Source: Catenaria anguillulae PL171 (Eukaryota; Blastocladiomycota; Blastocladiomycetes; Blastocladiales; Catenariaceae). Taken from it: DNA of 33,888 nt. Every line of letters begins with the position of its first letter. Position 1 is the first letter of the stretch. The notes under the pieces are model-generated. The model made no database searches. It saw only the letters and a program-made list of their open reading frames with translations, and was not told where the DNA came from. Where the stretch lies: NCBI GenBank assembly GCA_002102555.1, contig MCFL01000262.1, positions 1 through 33,888 of the forward strand. The letters run 5' to 3'. Shown here in pieces: positions 1 to 10,583 of this stretch. The position numbers and the translations under genes are program-made.

Positions 1-336
1 CGGTGGCAAGGACACCATGTACTCGATCGACACAGTGTTTTCCGCAGAGAGACCATGTTGCGACAGGTACGAGTCAAGCGAGGTGCGAAGGAGGACGCCA
101 TCGATAAGAAAGTCAAAGGTGACTTGGTCGCCTGTGCGAGTGTATCAGTCACATGTTTTCTCAGCCAATGAGGGTCAAGAAAAGATTCGAATAAACATAC
201 TTTCCGACTTGCCGAGTAAATGGTTGATGATCTCGGAAAGGGCACGGCGCTTGAAGGCCGTGGGCACTAGGATGGCGGCCGACGGGACCGAGTATTCTTG
301 CTGGGACGTGAAGAACTTGACTTGGACTTGCGACAT
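1..336 (-). CDS. YTM1: Ribosome biogenesis protein YTM1/WDR12, N-terminal part (runs off left edge)
   Basis: The first in-frame ATG is at 336. Exon 1 is 201-336, a 69-nt intron (GTATGT...GCACAG) is 132-200, and exon 2 is 131 down to the window edge. The 88 or so visible residues form the NLE domain of YTM1/WDR12. They begin [15 protein letters not shown], contain EIINHLLG and, across the intron, [18 protein letters not shown] and VSIEYM. In the known family this ubiquitin-like domain binds the MIDAS domain of the AAA ATPase Rea1/Midasin. YTM1 works with NOP7 and ERB1 in the nucleolus during 60S subunit maturation. The WD40 propeller should lie beyond the left edge. The intron is phase 1 and splits a Ser codon. 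An upstream in-frame GTG at 372 is not a credible start. The match across the splice junction makes this call firm. Confidence 0.9.
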
Positions 337-801
337 GATTGCGAGATTTGTGATTACATGGACTCTTTGCACTGCATGAGCACTGATTTACTCACGAATG
401 TTACTGAATGTGACTGAGTGAGGCCAAGGTAGCCAGTGGACGTAAGCACGTTTTGTTTGTGCTCGATCCAACGAGATCACATGACCGGTGTCCATCGCAC
501 CGGACGTGCCGAAAGTTGGAAGCGAACGCCTGGTGGGAGGAGACGACTGGGGAACGTGTGAGTGGTTCGAAGCGTCACCTATTGAGTTGTCTATCCGAGT
601 CCAAGCGCATTTCTTTGCTTGTTTTGCTTCTTTTTTTGCATTCCTAATGCACGTCAGCCAATCGAGCAAACGCATGGTGAGAATTGGGATGTTAATCACC
701 TTATGTATCCAACAATGATACAGCATAGGGGAATCTCGATCTACACAAGCTGCACCCTGCAAACCCGCATCTACTCGAGTACATATCATCTATAGATCCA
801 A
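337..801. other. Intergenic, YTM1 5' side and protease 3' side
   Basis: This stretch holds the YTM1 promoter and the 3' UTR of the downstream protease, both on the minus strand. It contains a T-rich run near 615-640 on the plus strand. Short open frames on both strands show no family signal or coding character. I see no clear TATA box. Confidence 0.5.
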
Positions 802-2202
802 TCAAGCCACCGTCGCACACACGCCCCGCTGGTTCTTGAGCGCCTCCTGCAATCCCGGCATGTTGATGGTGGACCCCCAGTTGGCCGACTCGACCGTGTT
901 CGTGTCACACCCGCCATTGGTGTGAATGCCGATTGCAACGTCCCCAATGGCAATGGGCGACCCAGAGTTACCCGGCTCGGTATCGACACGGTGGTCCACA
1001 TGGTTGGGCGACGGGAAATCAAAGATGGCGCCGCTGTGGGTTTGCTGCGCCAAGTGCAAGTTCTTGCGAGCTTGGTCGCGCACCACGCCAAATCCAGTAA
1101 TGGTGACTGCCTGGCCCTTGGCAGCTTGGCCGGCAACGAGCTGGCCCGTGGCCGAGTCGACTTGCGCAAGCGTATATGTTTGGTTGTTGGCGGCCTCCTT
1201 GAACGTCAAGCCGGTGTTTGGGTTGCGGAAGGCACCAAACGTGGCCCAGTCTTGTGCATCCTTGAGCTCGGGCACGCTCATGGGGTCCACGAGCGCCCAT
1301 TGGACCGATTTTGGGTCAATCGCCCATTGTGATGAGGCGGGCGGGTGACGCGGGATACCAACGCGTTGGTTGTTGATGGTGACAACGGCAGATTGCGGGA
1401 CGTTGGCTTGCAGGACGAGTTCGGTTGGGTCGACACCTTCAAAGCAGTGGCCAGCTGTCAATTGGCATCCATTGGGCAATGCGGTCCAGCCCGTGCATCC
1501 GATTGGGAAGATCCTGCCAGAGCGTGGGTCGTTGATGGGGCGGCGCTCGTCGGCGGCGTTGCACAGCGAGTTGGGAGGAGGCAGGGTGATGGCGTCCTGG
1601 CCACGGCCTTGCTCGCCATTCACAAGGACCGATTGCACGACAACAGACGCCGTCGTGTTGCGTGGACCAGGGAGACGGCGGTCAATAAGGAATTCCAAAC
1701 GAATGCGGCCGCCGTTGAAGTATGCTGAGCGGAAGTTCCATTCGCGGATGGTTTGGTTGTTCAAATACTGCACGGACCCATCCTGCAACGAGGTGATACG
1801 CAGCACATCGCCTGGAAGATTGTCGCCCCATGGGTTGGTCGTGATAGTGCGCCACCTGCGCACTCGGGTGCGTTCCGGATCAAAGACGAGCCGCGACCAG
1901 ACCACGTTTTTGCGGTTGGGTTCAACCTTGCCGAGATCAATCGTCTGCGAAAAGATGAGACGGCGATGAAGCGGATTGACTGGAGCGACGGGCGGGTCTT
2001 CTTCGGCAGGGATAGGAATGTCCTCGCGTCCGAAAGAAACGGGCAGCTCGGTTTGGAACTTGCGGGGCAGCTCGAGCGGAGAGGACCGGCGTTTGCGGAC
2101 GGCACGCTTGGCAAGATGGCCCGAGGGAGCAGCTTGGACAGCGACAAGGCCAGCAAGGATAGCGGCGAGGGCAAGAAGGAGGGCGCGTTGTGACTTTGCC
2201 AT
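802..2202 (-). CDS. Secreted trypsin-fold serine endopeptidase with propeptide
   Basis: A single-exon frame of 466 residues. Residues 1-24 form a signal peptide (Arg, then a long Leu/Ala/Ile core, cut near AQAA). Dibasic sites follow (KR at 32-33, KRR at 37-39), as expected for Kex2-type processing of a propeptide. Residues ~80-205 look like a beta-rich pre-domain that I do not recognise. The protease domain follows, with His252 in LTAGHC, a likely Asp318 in QDWATF and Ser413 in GNSGSP, which is a chymotrypsin/V8-type triad. Several Cys (214, 236, 246, 253, 432, 463) could form disulfides, and N-x-T sequons at about 149, 182 and 340 suggest N-glycosylation. Inferred role: an extracellular protease for feeding or host attack. 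Substrate specificity cannot be read from the sequence. Base composition matches the neighbours, so there is no sign of recent transfer. Confidence 0.88.
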   Translation of the reverse strand: MAKSQRALLLALAAILAGLVAVQAAPSGHLAKRAVRKRRSSPLELPRKFQTELPVSFGREDIPIPAEEDPPVAPVNPLHRRLIFSQTIDLGKVEPNRKNVVWSRLVFDPERTRVRRWRTITTNPWGDNLPGDVLRITSLQDGSVQYLNNQTIREWNFRSAYFNGGRIRLEFLIDRRLPGPRNTTASVVVQSVLVNGEQGRGQDAITLPPPNSLCNAADERRPINDPRSGRIFPIGCTGWTALPNGCQLTAGHCFEGVDPTELVLQANVPQSAVVTINNQRVGIPRHPPASSQWAIDPKSVQWALVDPMSVPELKDAQDWATFGAFRNPNTGLTFKEAANNQTYTLAQVDSATGQLVAGQAAKGQAVTITGFGVVRDQARKNLHLAQQTHSGAIFDFPSPNHVDHRVDTEPGNSGSPIAIGDVAIGIHTNGGCDTNTVESANWGSTINMPGLQEALKNQRGVCATVA

Positions 2203-2297
2203 GATGCTAGTTTGCTTGACAACGGTCGGTCGACGGGCTCGAGGATTTCGTCGGTTCCAGAGAGCGGCCGCTGGGGTGTGAATGCGGAGGCCTGCAG

Positions 2298-2307
2298 CTC
2301 TTTATGC
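2298..2307 (-). promoter_or_regulatory. Possible TATA element for the protease gene
   Basis: On the minus strand GCATAAAGAG lies about 96-105 nt upstream of the protease ATG at 2202. Spacing fits a short 5' UTR. This is motif-level evidence only. Confidence 0.3.
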
Positions 2308-2677
2308 GGAAGACGCAGACTGGGCCACTGCTGGCCGGGAGCAGGTGATCTTCCCTCATCTTCTCGGGCTGGCGATGCATGGCTATCACGCGGAAGGCTG
2401 CGACAAGGGAATGCATGGTGTGTTTCAGCATGATGCGTTTCGGTCGTCAACACGCTAAACATGCGGAGGCAGCCTTGCGCGATGTGTCAGGTTGAGCGGG
2501 TGGCGGTTGGATGGACGCGAGAGTTGTCTCACATCGCGCCCACGAGTGTCAAGTGGGTACGTACCACATGCGTCTCTTCCGCTTCCCCATGGCCATCAAT
2601 CCTCCCAAGTCGCAACCGAGCCCACCTGCTACCGTGCAAGGATGCAGTGACCGCTGATGATACCCGCTCGGGGCACA

Positions 2678-2685
2678 TATAAAAG
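2678..2685 (+). promoter_or_regulatory. Canonical TATAAAAG box on the plus strand, no assigned gene
   Basis: TATAAAAG within a GC-rich flank reads on the plus strand. Downstream there is only a Lys-rich 26-codon frame (2743-2823) and then the antisense side of the Uds1 gene. It could start an antisense or non-coding transcript, or be chance. Confidence 0.25.
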
Positions 2686-2966
2686 AATCGTCGACCCGCA
2701 CGGAGATGTGGTGTATCATTTGCGTGTTGAGCAAGTTGGATTATGAATGGTACAGCAAACAAGGTCTACAAAGCAAAACAGACTCGGAAGAAAAAACACA
2801 TCGAAACCAAAAATGAGAAATAGTGCGAAAAGAGAGGTATGTTGTACACAACAATAAACATAAACGAGACGAGAAAGGCAAAGGCGCGAAAGAAATTGGC
2901 GAGAGAGGAGAGGTAAGCGAGCGAGAACGAAAGATGAAAAAAAAAAGAGACAAGCAAGGATGCAAA

Positions 2967-5900
2967 TCATCCAAAGTAACCCGACTTGCCAGTTGCTGAA
3001 CGTGGAGAAGTGGGCTGCGGCGATCCCAATCGGCCGAGCGACCCAAAACCGGACTGAGGACCAAACGAGGGCTTCTCCGTGTACAGAGCCATGGTCTGCA
3101 CTGACGCTGTGGACATGGAATAGGCCGCCATGTCTCGATCCCGCTTCAGCGAGCGCACGGACCGCTCCAATTCGGCCTTTTCTTCAATCTCACGCGTGAG
3201 CTGAGACGAGTACTCTTCACGGACGTCGGCCAGAATCTTGCGAAACTCCTTGCGCAACGAAACAACGGTCGGGTTCGACTCGCCATCGCCAATCTTATTG
3301 ACGGTCAACTCTTCTACCTTGGTCTTGAGATCGGCAATCTCCTCGCGCTGCGCGGCAATCACCTTTTCCAGCTTCTTGCGCTCGGAATCAAAGTCGGTAA
3401 AGTTCATGGCGAGGCGGTCAAACTCCTTGAGAATCCCATCGTACTCTCCCTGTAGGCGGGCCTCGCGCTCCTGGAACTTTTCGAGCTCGCCGGAAAGCAC
3501 GTCCTCGCGCTTGGCAAACTTGTCAAAGGTCTGCGCGAGCTGATCCTCCATGGCAGCCACTTGTTCTTGCAATGCACGATGCTTTGCAAAGTCGATCCCT
3601 TCGGCGTCACCCAACTTGGCACGCAACTCGTCCACAACTTGCTGATGCGCGGCTTGCTCGGCATCGCGGGCTTGCGCCAATCGAGCAAGCTGCTCCTTGG
3701 CATTGGCCTTTTCTTGCTCGAGGATGGTCAGCTGCCGCTTGAGTGAATCGAGCTGGGATGTTTGCGAATCGGCCGAGTTTTGGATGGCCGACAGCTCACG
3801 CTCGTAGGCGCTCATGTCGTCCTCGTATCGGTGCTGCAGGTCGGTCATGGCCTCCTCGAGCTCGCGCACCTTGCGCTTGCGTTCCGCCACCTCCTCGTCC
3901 AGCTTGCCCAAAGCATCCTGCAGTTCCGACGAAAGCTGCTGCACCTTGACGGCGTGCCGTGACTCCATTTCGCGCAAATCATCGACGTGGCTTTCCTTGA
4001 GCTTTTCGTACGATTGTTGTAACCGGTCGAGTTGGGTCGATTTTTCAGACACCTCCTTGGTCAAGGACTCGACTTGGGATTGGAGACCAGCACGAATACG
4101 ATTGACCTCCATCTCGCGTTCTTGCTGCATGGTGCCCTGCTGTGACTGGACTCGGTCAAGCTCGGCACGCACTTGATCCAACGCCTGAGACTTTTCGGCC
4201 AAGTCGCGCTTGATGACTGCCGCTTCGGCCTCCATGCCTTTGCGCATGCGCTCCATGTTGGCTTCGAAATCGCGCTGGTCCTCGTCGCGCGCAGCATTGA
4301 GCCGATCCAGCGTCGCCTTGAGCCTGGTCACTTGGCGGTCGGCTTCGTCGGCGGCGGCGGCCGTTTGCTTGAGTTTCTCCTCAAGCATGCGCATCTCGTT
4401 GTCGCGCGACTCGAGCGTAGATTTGAGCTTGGCCACCTGCGAAGATTGCTCTTTGGCCACGTTGGCATACTCGTTGACCTTGCCCGTCGACTCCTGGCGC
4501 AGCTGTGCGATTTCCCGCGACATGTCACTGACTTGGCGCTTGTGGCGGGACCGCTCCGTGTCAAACTCGGTGGTCTGGTCCTTGAGCTGCCGTCTTGCCG
4601 CAGCCATGTCATCCGACACAAGCTTGAACTGCTCGTCGAGCTCGCGCAAGTCGGCCTCGCGGTTGCGCAGCTTTGCTTCACGATCCGCCAATGCGTCCTT
4701 GAGTTCTTCGACCTTGAACTGCAGCTTGGTCACCTCTTGCCTGGACGATCCGCCCTCGCGGTCCATGGCGTCCCGCAGCGACTTGATTGACGCCTCGTTG
4801 TCCCGCTTGGACTTGACTAAATCCGCCTCGAGCTGGTCGTTGCGCAAACGTGCCGCCTCGAGCTGCCGCTCCGTCGCTTCCAGGTCACGCTGCGCCATGT
4901 CGAGATCGCGTTGGGCGGCTTTGAGCTTGGATTCCATTGACGCCATTTGCTGGCGCGTTTCAGCACGGAGTGACGTCTCGAGCGACCGCATTTGATCCGA
5001 CGCTGACGACTGCTGCTCCTTTGCCTTGCTCATGGTTTCCTTGAGCAGCATGTCGTACTCTTGTTGCAACCCGTCGAGGTCCTTCTTGTACCGATCCGCA
5101 ATCGAAGCCTGTTTGTCGACCTCGGCTTGCATTTCGCGGTTCCGAGCCGTGAGTTTGTTGACATCGCGCAATGCATCCTGCAGCGACTCTTCGTTGTTGG
5201 CCAAATCGCGCTGTGCCTTAACAAGCTTGCCCTCCAAATCGGCCACTGCGCGCGGAGACATCATACCTGAGCCAGCCTCACGATCAGCCGACTTGGAAAG
5301 GAAGTCGACCTTGGCAGACAGGGACTCGTTTTGCGCCTGCAAGTCCAGTACCTTGTCAACGAGGTCCTCCTTTTCGCGCATGACCTTTTCGACGCGCATC
5401 ACGAGCGTATCGACAGTGAACCGGGACATGGTCGGCGTCGACGTGGGCGATAGGTTGCCGTACAACTTGCGAAGTGCACGCATGTCCGAGTCTTGTTGGC
5501 GCTTGAGCATGTCAATGTCGTCCACCGCGTCCTTGAGCTGGCGCCGCAAATCGTCACCACTGCCTCCACGGCCAATTGGACTCGGCGACCGATCCCTTGC
5601 GCCGCCGCCACCGCCATTTCTGACCATCCCATTCCCCCTTGGAGACAAGCCGGATGCATTGGACAACTTGCGCTCCAACTCCCTACGCAAGGCACGTTCC
5701 TCTTCCAACTCGCCCTTGACACGCTCGCGCTCCAAAATGGCATCACGCATGGACGCATTCACGGCCGACCGCAAATCGGGCCGAGACGTTCGCGGGTCAG
5801 GCGACATGGACAGTTCTGCCTCGAGCGCGGCGTTCCTGCCCTGTGCCCGGTTCAGTTGATCGCGCAACTCGCGAATTGTTGCCCGCAACGCATCCGACGA

Positions 5901-8843
5901 GCCAGACAGGTCTGGATCCGTGCGCCCGTCGTCAAAGGGCTCGACGCCAGAGTCGGATGCAAAGTCGCGTTGCGGGTCGCCCGCGCTGCGAATGCTGCGC
6001 TCGCGCGACTTTCCTCGCATGGATCCACCGCCCGTGTTCAACCCTTGCTTGGTTTGCAGGTATTCGAGCTTGACGGTGGTTTCCTCCAGCTCGGTGCGCA
6101 GTGCAGCAATTGTGCGATCGCGCTCCACGGCCGCCTCCTGCTCCTCGTCGAGGCGCATCTTGAGATCTTGCACCTGGGTCACCAGCTTGTTGGCAGCCGA
6201 AGCCTTGGATTCTGCTGTCTCCTTTGCGGCGGCCAATTCGCGGTCAGATCGCTTCATGTCCATGGCCATGGACTCGATCCTGGCCTCGAGCGCCAACACT
6301 TTTGCATTCCCGCCGCCACCTTCTCCGGGCGATCCACGTGCCCCACCACCATCCATCTTGCGTGCCTCAAGCTCGCTCACGGCCTTTGCCAGCACGCCCG
6401 CAACACTTTGCGCCAACCGCTTTTCCAAGTCGCCACCGCGCTTTGTGTGCTTGAGCAACTCGGCAATGATTCTCTCCACCTTTTCGGTGGCCGCATAGAT
6501 CTGCTCCTTTGCCTGGCGCATGACGTGCTCATCGCCCCTGGCCGACTTTTGCATGGCGGCGGCCTGCTCCTTTGCCTTGATCTCGCCTGCAAGCTTGCCG
6601 GTCAACGCCTCCATTTTTGCCCTTAGCACGCGCAGCTCCTTCTTGTACCTGTCCACATCCGACGGCCGCAGCAAGATGTACGTGCGTGCATCAGCAAGAG
6701 CGGCTTGAGTCACCTCCGGGTCCACCTTGGACACGGTGGGTGACACGGGGGGCATGGGCGGGCGCGGGCCAACACCACCGGCGGCCGATGTTGCGGCACT
6801 GCGGCCAGTCACGCGCGACACGCCACTCACAACGCTCATGCCGTCGTCGGCCGTGTCGTTGCCACCTGCATCCGGGCGTGACCGCGGGACGCTCGGGTCA
6901 CGGTCGCGGCGCATGGGCCCGCCGCCGCCGCCGCCAAACCGGTCGGTCGTGCGCATCATGCGCTCGCCACCGGGCGAGCCTCTTGCGCCCACCATGCCCG
7001 CCGACTCGTCGTGCGGTTGTTGGCGTGCGGCACTTGTCCCATTGGGCTCTGGCCGGCGCGGCCGCACGCTGCCGCCACCTCGGTCGGCACTCGGTGACCC
7101 GATCCGCTCTGCCCTGTCACGATTCATACGCGCATTGGTACTGCTGACGGCCGACGGCGCGCCACCTCCGCCTCCAGGTACACGTCCGCCGCCTCTGCCC
7201 TCTGGCGACCCGGGCCGTGCCGATCCATTGGGCAGCATGCGCGGCATGGGTGGAGCATTGGCCATGTTTGGCGGGCCGTCCGCTGGCGCGCCACGGCCGC
7301 CCCCGCGTGGAAGCGTCGGTGCATCGGGCGGGAGCGTGTCCGGGAACCGCTCGCTTTGCGACGTGTCGGGCACGGTTAGGTCCGAGTGCGGAGACGGCGG
7401 GCCAGAGTCTGCGCCGCCGCCGTTGGCCAATGGGGTTCGGTCGGCGCGAATGGGCCGCAAGCGGTCCGTGGGCCGTGTGGATGGCGAGGAGGACGATGTG
7501 GGCGGCGGTGGCAGTGGCGGCGGGGCAGTCCCGTTGGCAGGCGGGCGTGTGCGCGAGGTGGATGAGCCGGGACCGGGTGGCGGTGGGGTGTCGTCGTCCG
7601 AGTTGGACGCCGTTGCAATGCTTCCGCGCCTGCCGCCGCCATTCATGGCACGTGGTTGCGAGGGTCCGGGCGACGTGGGCGATTTGACACGGTTGGCGAT
7701 GCGATTGGACAGACCATACTTGTCGCCGCCGCCTGAGCTCGACAAGCCCGATTCCATGGACGGTCGGCGTTGAGGCGATCCGCCGTCAATGGCAAGATTT
7801 GTGGGCGCAGGCGATTTGCCGACTTTGCGCAATCCCGAGGGCATGAAGTTGGACAGGCGAAAGTCACCCTTGCCAGAGGAAGCGCCGACCTCGGGGAGTT
7901 GTGGGGCACCATTGCCGTTGCTGCCGCCAGGAGGCATGGGAGGAAGCGGTGGTGGGTTGTCGTCAGGACTGGGTCGCCGACCAGACGATACGGCGCTCGG
8001 CGCTTTTGGGCGGTCGTTGCTCGGGAGAGGCGGGGGTGGCGGTGAGGGAAGGTCCTCGTCAGAGACTTCTGAATCGGCGACATCGGTGAGGGGGGCTTTG
8101 GATGCAATGGTTTGGCGATCCTGTTGCCATGTGCGTCATGTCGGTGAGCAAGTGTGTTGATCTTTGGGGGTTCAGAGCAAGTCAACGTACGCCCACAATG
8201 TCACTATACCCATCATCCTGGATGTACATGGACACGGCCAAGTTCTTGTTTGGCTTGATGTCCTCCGTCTTGACAGGCGCCTGATTGGCCCGTGCACGGG
8301 CCTCTTCCTCTGCCCTTGCCCTTTCCCTCTCTCGCCGCCTTGCCCGCTCGGCCTCGTAAGCATCCACACTGCGTTCACTCGGCCTTCGTTCCCTATCCCT
8401 ATCTCTCTCCCGATCTCGTGGCGACTCACCGTTACTCGCGGCGGTCGGTCTCCTGGGCCGTGGCACAGGGACTGCATCGACACCCGCAGCAGAAGCAACA
8501 TCGGAATTGGGCGGCCTGCGGCCTGCACCGGCCTCGCGGGCCGGATTGCGGTAGCGTGCGAGGAGCTCGGCATTGGCCGGCGTGCGTGAAGAGGTGTCGC
8601 GGGATGCGGCCGAGCGTGAGGGCGGCGGGGCATTGGAGGGATCGCGCGGGCGTGGAGGGCGGGCGACGCGGTCGCCGCGGTCGGCGTATTCCGGGCGGAC
8701 GAGGCGGCCGCGCGAGGGCGAGTCGGCGGCAGACGGGGAGGCAGTGGCGGTTCGTGAGCGCTGGGCGAATGGACGGTTGGGTGAGTAAGAGAGTGAGTGA
8801 AGTGTCATGGACAGAAGGGTGGCGAAGGGTGTCGTACGTCCAT
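2967..8843 (-). CDS. Large Uds1-domain coiled-coil protein (~1,909 aa)
   Basis: Proposed exons are 8838-8843 (Met-Asp), 8191-8760 and 2967-8120. The introns are 77 nt (GTACGA...CCCAG) and 70 nt (GTACGT...AACAG), both phase 0. The second join is firm because the frame is open and continuous on both sides. The two-codon first exon is less certain; the alternative is an ATG at about 8808 inside the first intron. Residues ~1-250 are Arg/Glu-rich, and ~250-650 are Pro/Gly/Ser-rich and probably disordered. Residues ~655-790 match the Uds1 (up-regulated during septation) domain, with LLRPSDVDRYKKELRVLRAK and a later SVAGVLAKAV. Coiled coil then fills most of ~800-1860, followed by a short Ser/Gly/Phe tail. 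The Uds1 family is fungal and linked to septation or cell polarity. A cytoskeletal or cell-cortex scaffold role is inferred. The coiled coil carries no motor or kinase motif. Confidence 0.82.
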
Positions 8844-9693
8844 GCCCAATCAGGAATGATACGGTGACTTGAGCAGATGAGATGAGCCCGATGCCAGACA
8901 GAGTGGCGGAAGAACAGATGGATGGGCGGCGGTCGAATGTTGGGTTAACGTTGAGAATGGGGAGGTCGGAAATCGGAAATCGGAGTGTCGGCCAAGGAGA
9001 CGAGACGGATACGGTATTGAATCGTGGATTGCGCTTGGTTTCATTGAAATGTGTCATTCACTCCATTATGCCTTAGACGGAATAATACGCTGATGACCGG
9101 GCCCGCCGTTGAGTGTCGACGCCATCACGTTGGAGTCGTCATGCCGGAGCCGACTGACATTGGCATTGGCATGCTCGCGCCAGAATGATGTTCTGGGCAA
9201 TCCAACTCCCGCGGTTGGGTCGAGTGCTGTATCCGGGCACCAAATCACAAACGGGCACTGGTGGGCGCTGGTGGGCACCCCCGTTCTTGGCCAAGTCCAA
9301 AGTTCAAGGAGGCATACAATCATCAGCCCAATGCACACGTTCAACGTGTTCACATATGGCACTCAGCCCAAGCAGCCAAGCCCGCTGTCCATGAATGCAT
9401 GTGCCGCCAGTTGTGGCCACTATCCACACTGCACTACGCACATTCTCGCCTAGACATACGGTTTCTGCTTTCATGACGACCCCACCATGTTTACCTGGGC
9501 ACTGAAGACCAGATCATGATGTTGACAACCAATGTGGGCGTCCGTCAGTAAAATGCAAATCGCGTCCGCAGGCAGCAACACTTGGCTTCAACAGCTGAAC
9601 GACGCTATGTACGAAGCTGGCACGAAGCAATTTCCTCCGCCATGCATCAGCGATAACTTGAACGACTGTCGGCAAAAAAATCAACGTGCTCAT
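8844..9693. other. Divergent intergenic region, Uds1 gene / VFA1
   Basis: About 850 bp between two divergent genes, probably holding both promoters. Short open frames on both strands have no recognisable protein. A 10-bp tandem near-duplicate (CTGGTGGGC twice) lies near 9258-9277. I see no RNA gene and no clear TATA box. Confidence 0.45.
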
Positions 9694-10209
9694 ATGTCAT
9701 CACAGTCGCAAGGCGCTCTTGCCTCCAAAGGCGGATCCGCCAACAAGCTGCCCTTTCTCAACGCATACAAGCACCGTGTTGCCACCAGCGATCGCGCTTG
9801 CTGGATGTGTGGCAAGCTCACCACAAATGTTTTGACTTGCCAGGATATTGACTTCTTCTATGTACTACCTGCATATCCAGGAAGAAAGCCGTTGGCTTGC
9901 CTCCGTCGCTGACCCGTTTGGCCACACTCGTGCTGATAGATTTGCGCAAACCACATCAAGGATGCTGGATTCTGCCGGCCACTAGCAGTGCCTGCAGCGA
10001 CAGCAGTGGCCACGACAGACGGGACAGCACCGAAGACGCCAGCGGCGGCAAGTGCAGAGCTCAAACCTGGCGGCACATATGAGTTGCACGCTCGCGTGTT
10101 TGGCATGAGGGAGCAAAAGTACCGCGACAAGCAGAGGGAGGCAACAAAAGCCAAAGTGGTGGCGAGTTTGCCTAGCGTGCCGGCCAAGGCATTGCCGCCA
10201 AAGCGCTAG
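9694..10209 (+). CDS. VFA1: VPS4-associated protein 1 (Vfa1-like), ESCRT regulator
   Basis: Exons are 9694-9861 and 9940-10209, with a 78-nt intron (GTACTA...GATAG, phase 0), giving 145 residues. The spliced N-terminal half has the family signature: YKHRVA, then CWMCGKLTTNVL, then DFFY joined across the intron to ICANHIKDAGF. The two Cys pairs (CxxC and C..H) look like a small zinc-binding fold. The C-terminal half has a Pro/Ala linker followed by the family's basic helix (ARVFGMREQKYRDKQRE) and LPSVPAKALPP. In yeast, Vfa1 binds the Vps4 AAA ATPase and stimulates it at endosomes during ESCRT-III disassembly. An in-frame ATG exists at 9532, but homologues start close to the zinc motif, so I chose 9694. 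The protein is somewhat shorter than typical relatives. Confidence 0.87.
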
Positions 10210-10583
10210 CCAGGAAGTCTCTCTTTTTGGTCTGTTGATTGCCAGCGTCAAAATGACAAAATGTAAATGCATCAGATAGATGGAAATGTGGGAAGAAGCC
10301 ATTCGTGCTTGAGAAAGGAAACGGCAAACGTGAAATCACATGAGATCGGAATGCGATGCCATGTCGGGTGGATCGGCAGCGGACAGCATCAGCCACTTGA
10401 CGTGTTGCATCGCATCGCACTGTACCATTGCCATGCCACTCCGATCCGTCGCATGCGCATACCATCACCTCCATTCCCAGTCAATCCCATCCCACATCCC
10501 ACAGCATTCGTCTCTCCTCGCTTCACTTTGCCTCGGACCACTACAATTGCAATCGCACCCCCATGTACACTGCCACCGCCACC
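10210..10583 (+). other. Intergenic, VFA1 3' side and promoter of the PPR-like gene
   Basis: VFA1's 3' UTR is followed by the promoter and 5' UTR of the next plus-strand gene. The last ~130 bp are C-rich. In-frame ATGs at 10428 and 10563 precede the chosen start. No other gene is seen. Confidence 0.4.

Larger units (their letters stand above)
2203..2966. other. Intergenic, protease promoter and 3' UTR of the Uds1 gene
   Basis: The left part is the protease promoter. From about 2760 to 2966 the plus strand is strongly purine-rich and the minus strand pyrimidine-rich, with few interruptions. This fits the U/C-rich 3' UTR of the minus-strand Uds1 gene that ends at 2967. Apparent small frames here are products of the biased composition. 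A TATAAAAG on the plus strand is listed separately. Confidence 0.5.

Noticed and set aside
6727-7773. 348-codon plus-strand frame opposite the Uds1 gene
   Set aside because: It mirrors the Pro/Gly-rich disordered segment on the minus strand. Low complexity, no independent signal.
9066-9453. Open frames of about 100 codons on both strands between the Uds1 gene and VFA1
   Set aside because: No family, no codon bias, and each overlaps the other; probably promoter DNA.
9532-9693. N-terminal extension of VFA1 from an ATG at 9532
   Set aside because: Family members start close to the zinc motif, and the extension has no conserved character. Not excluded entirely.
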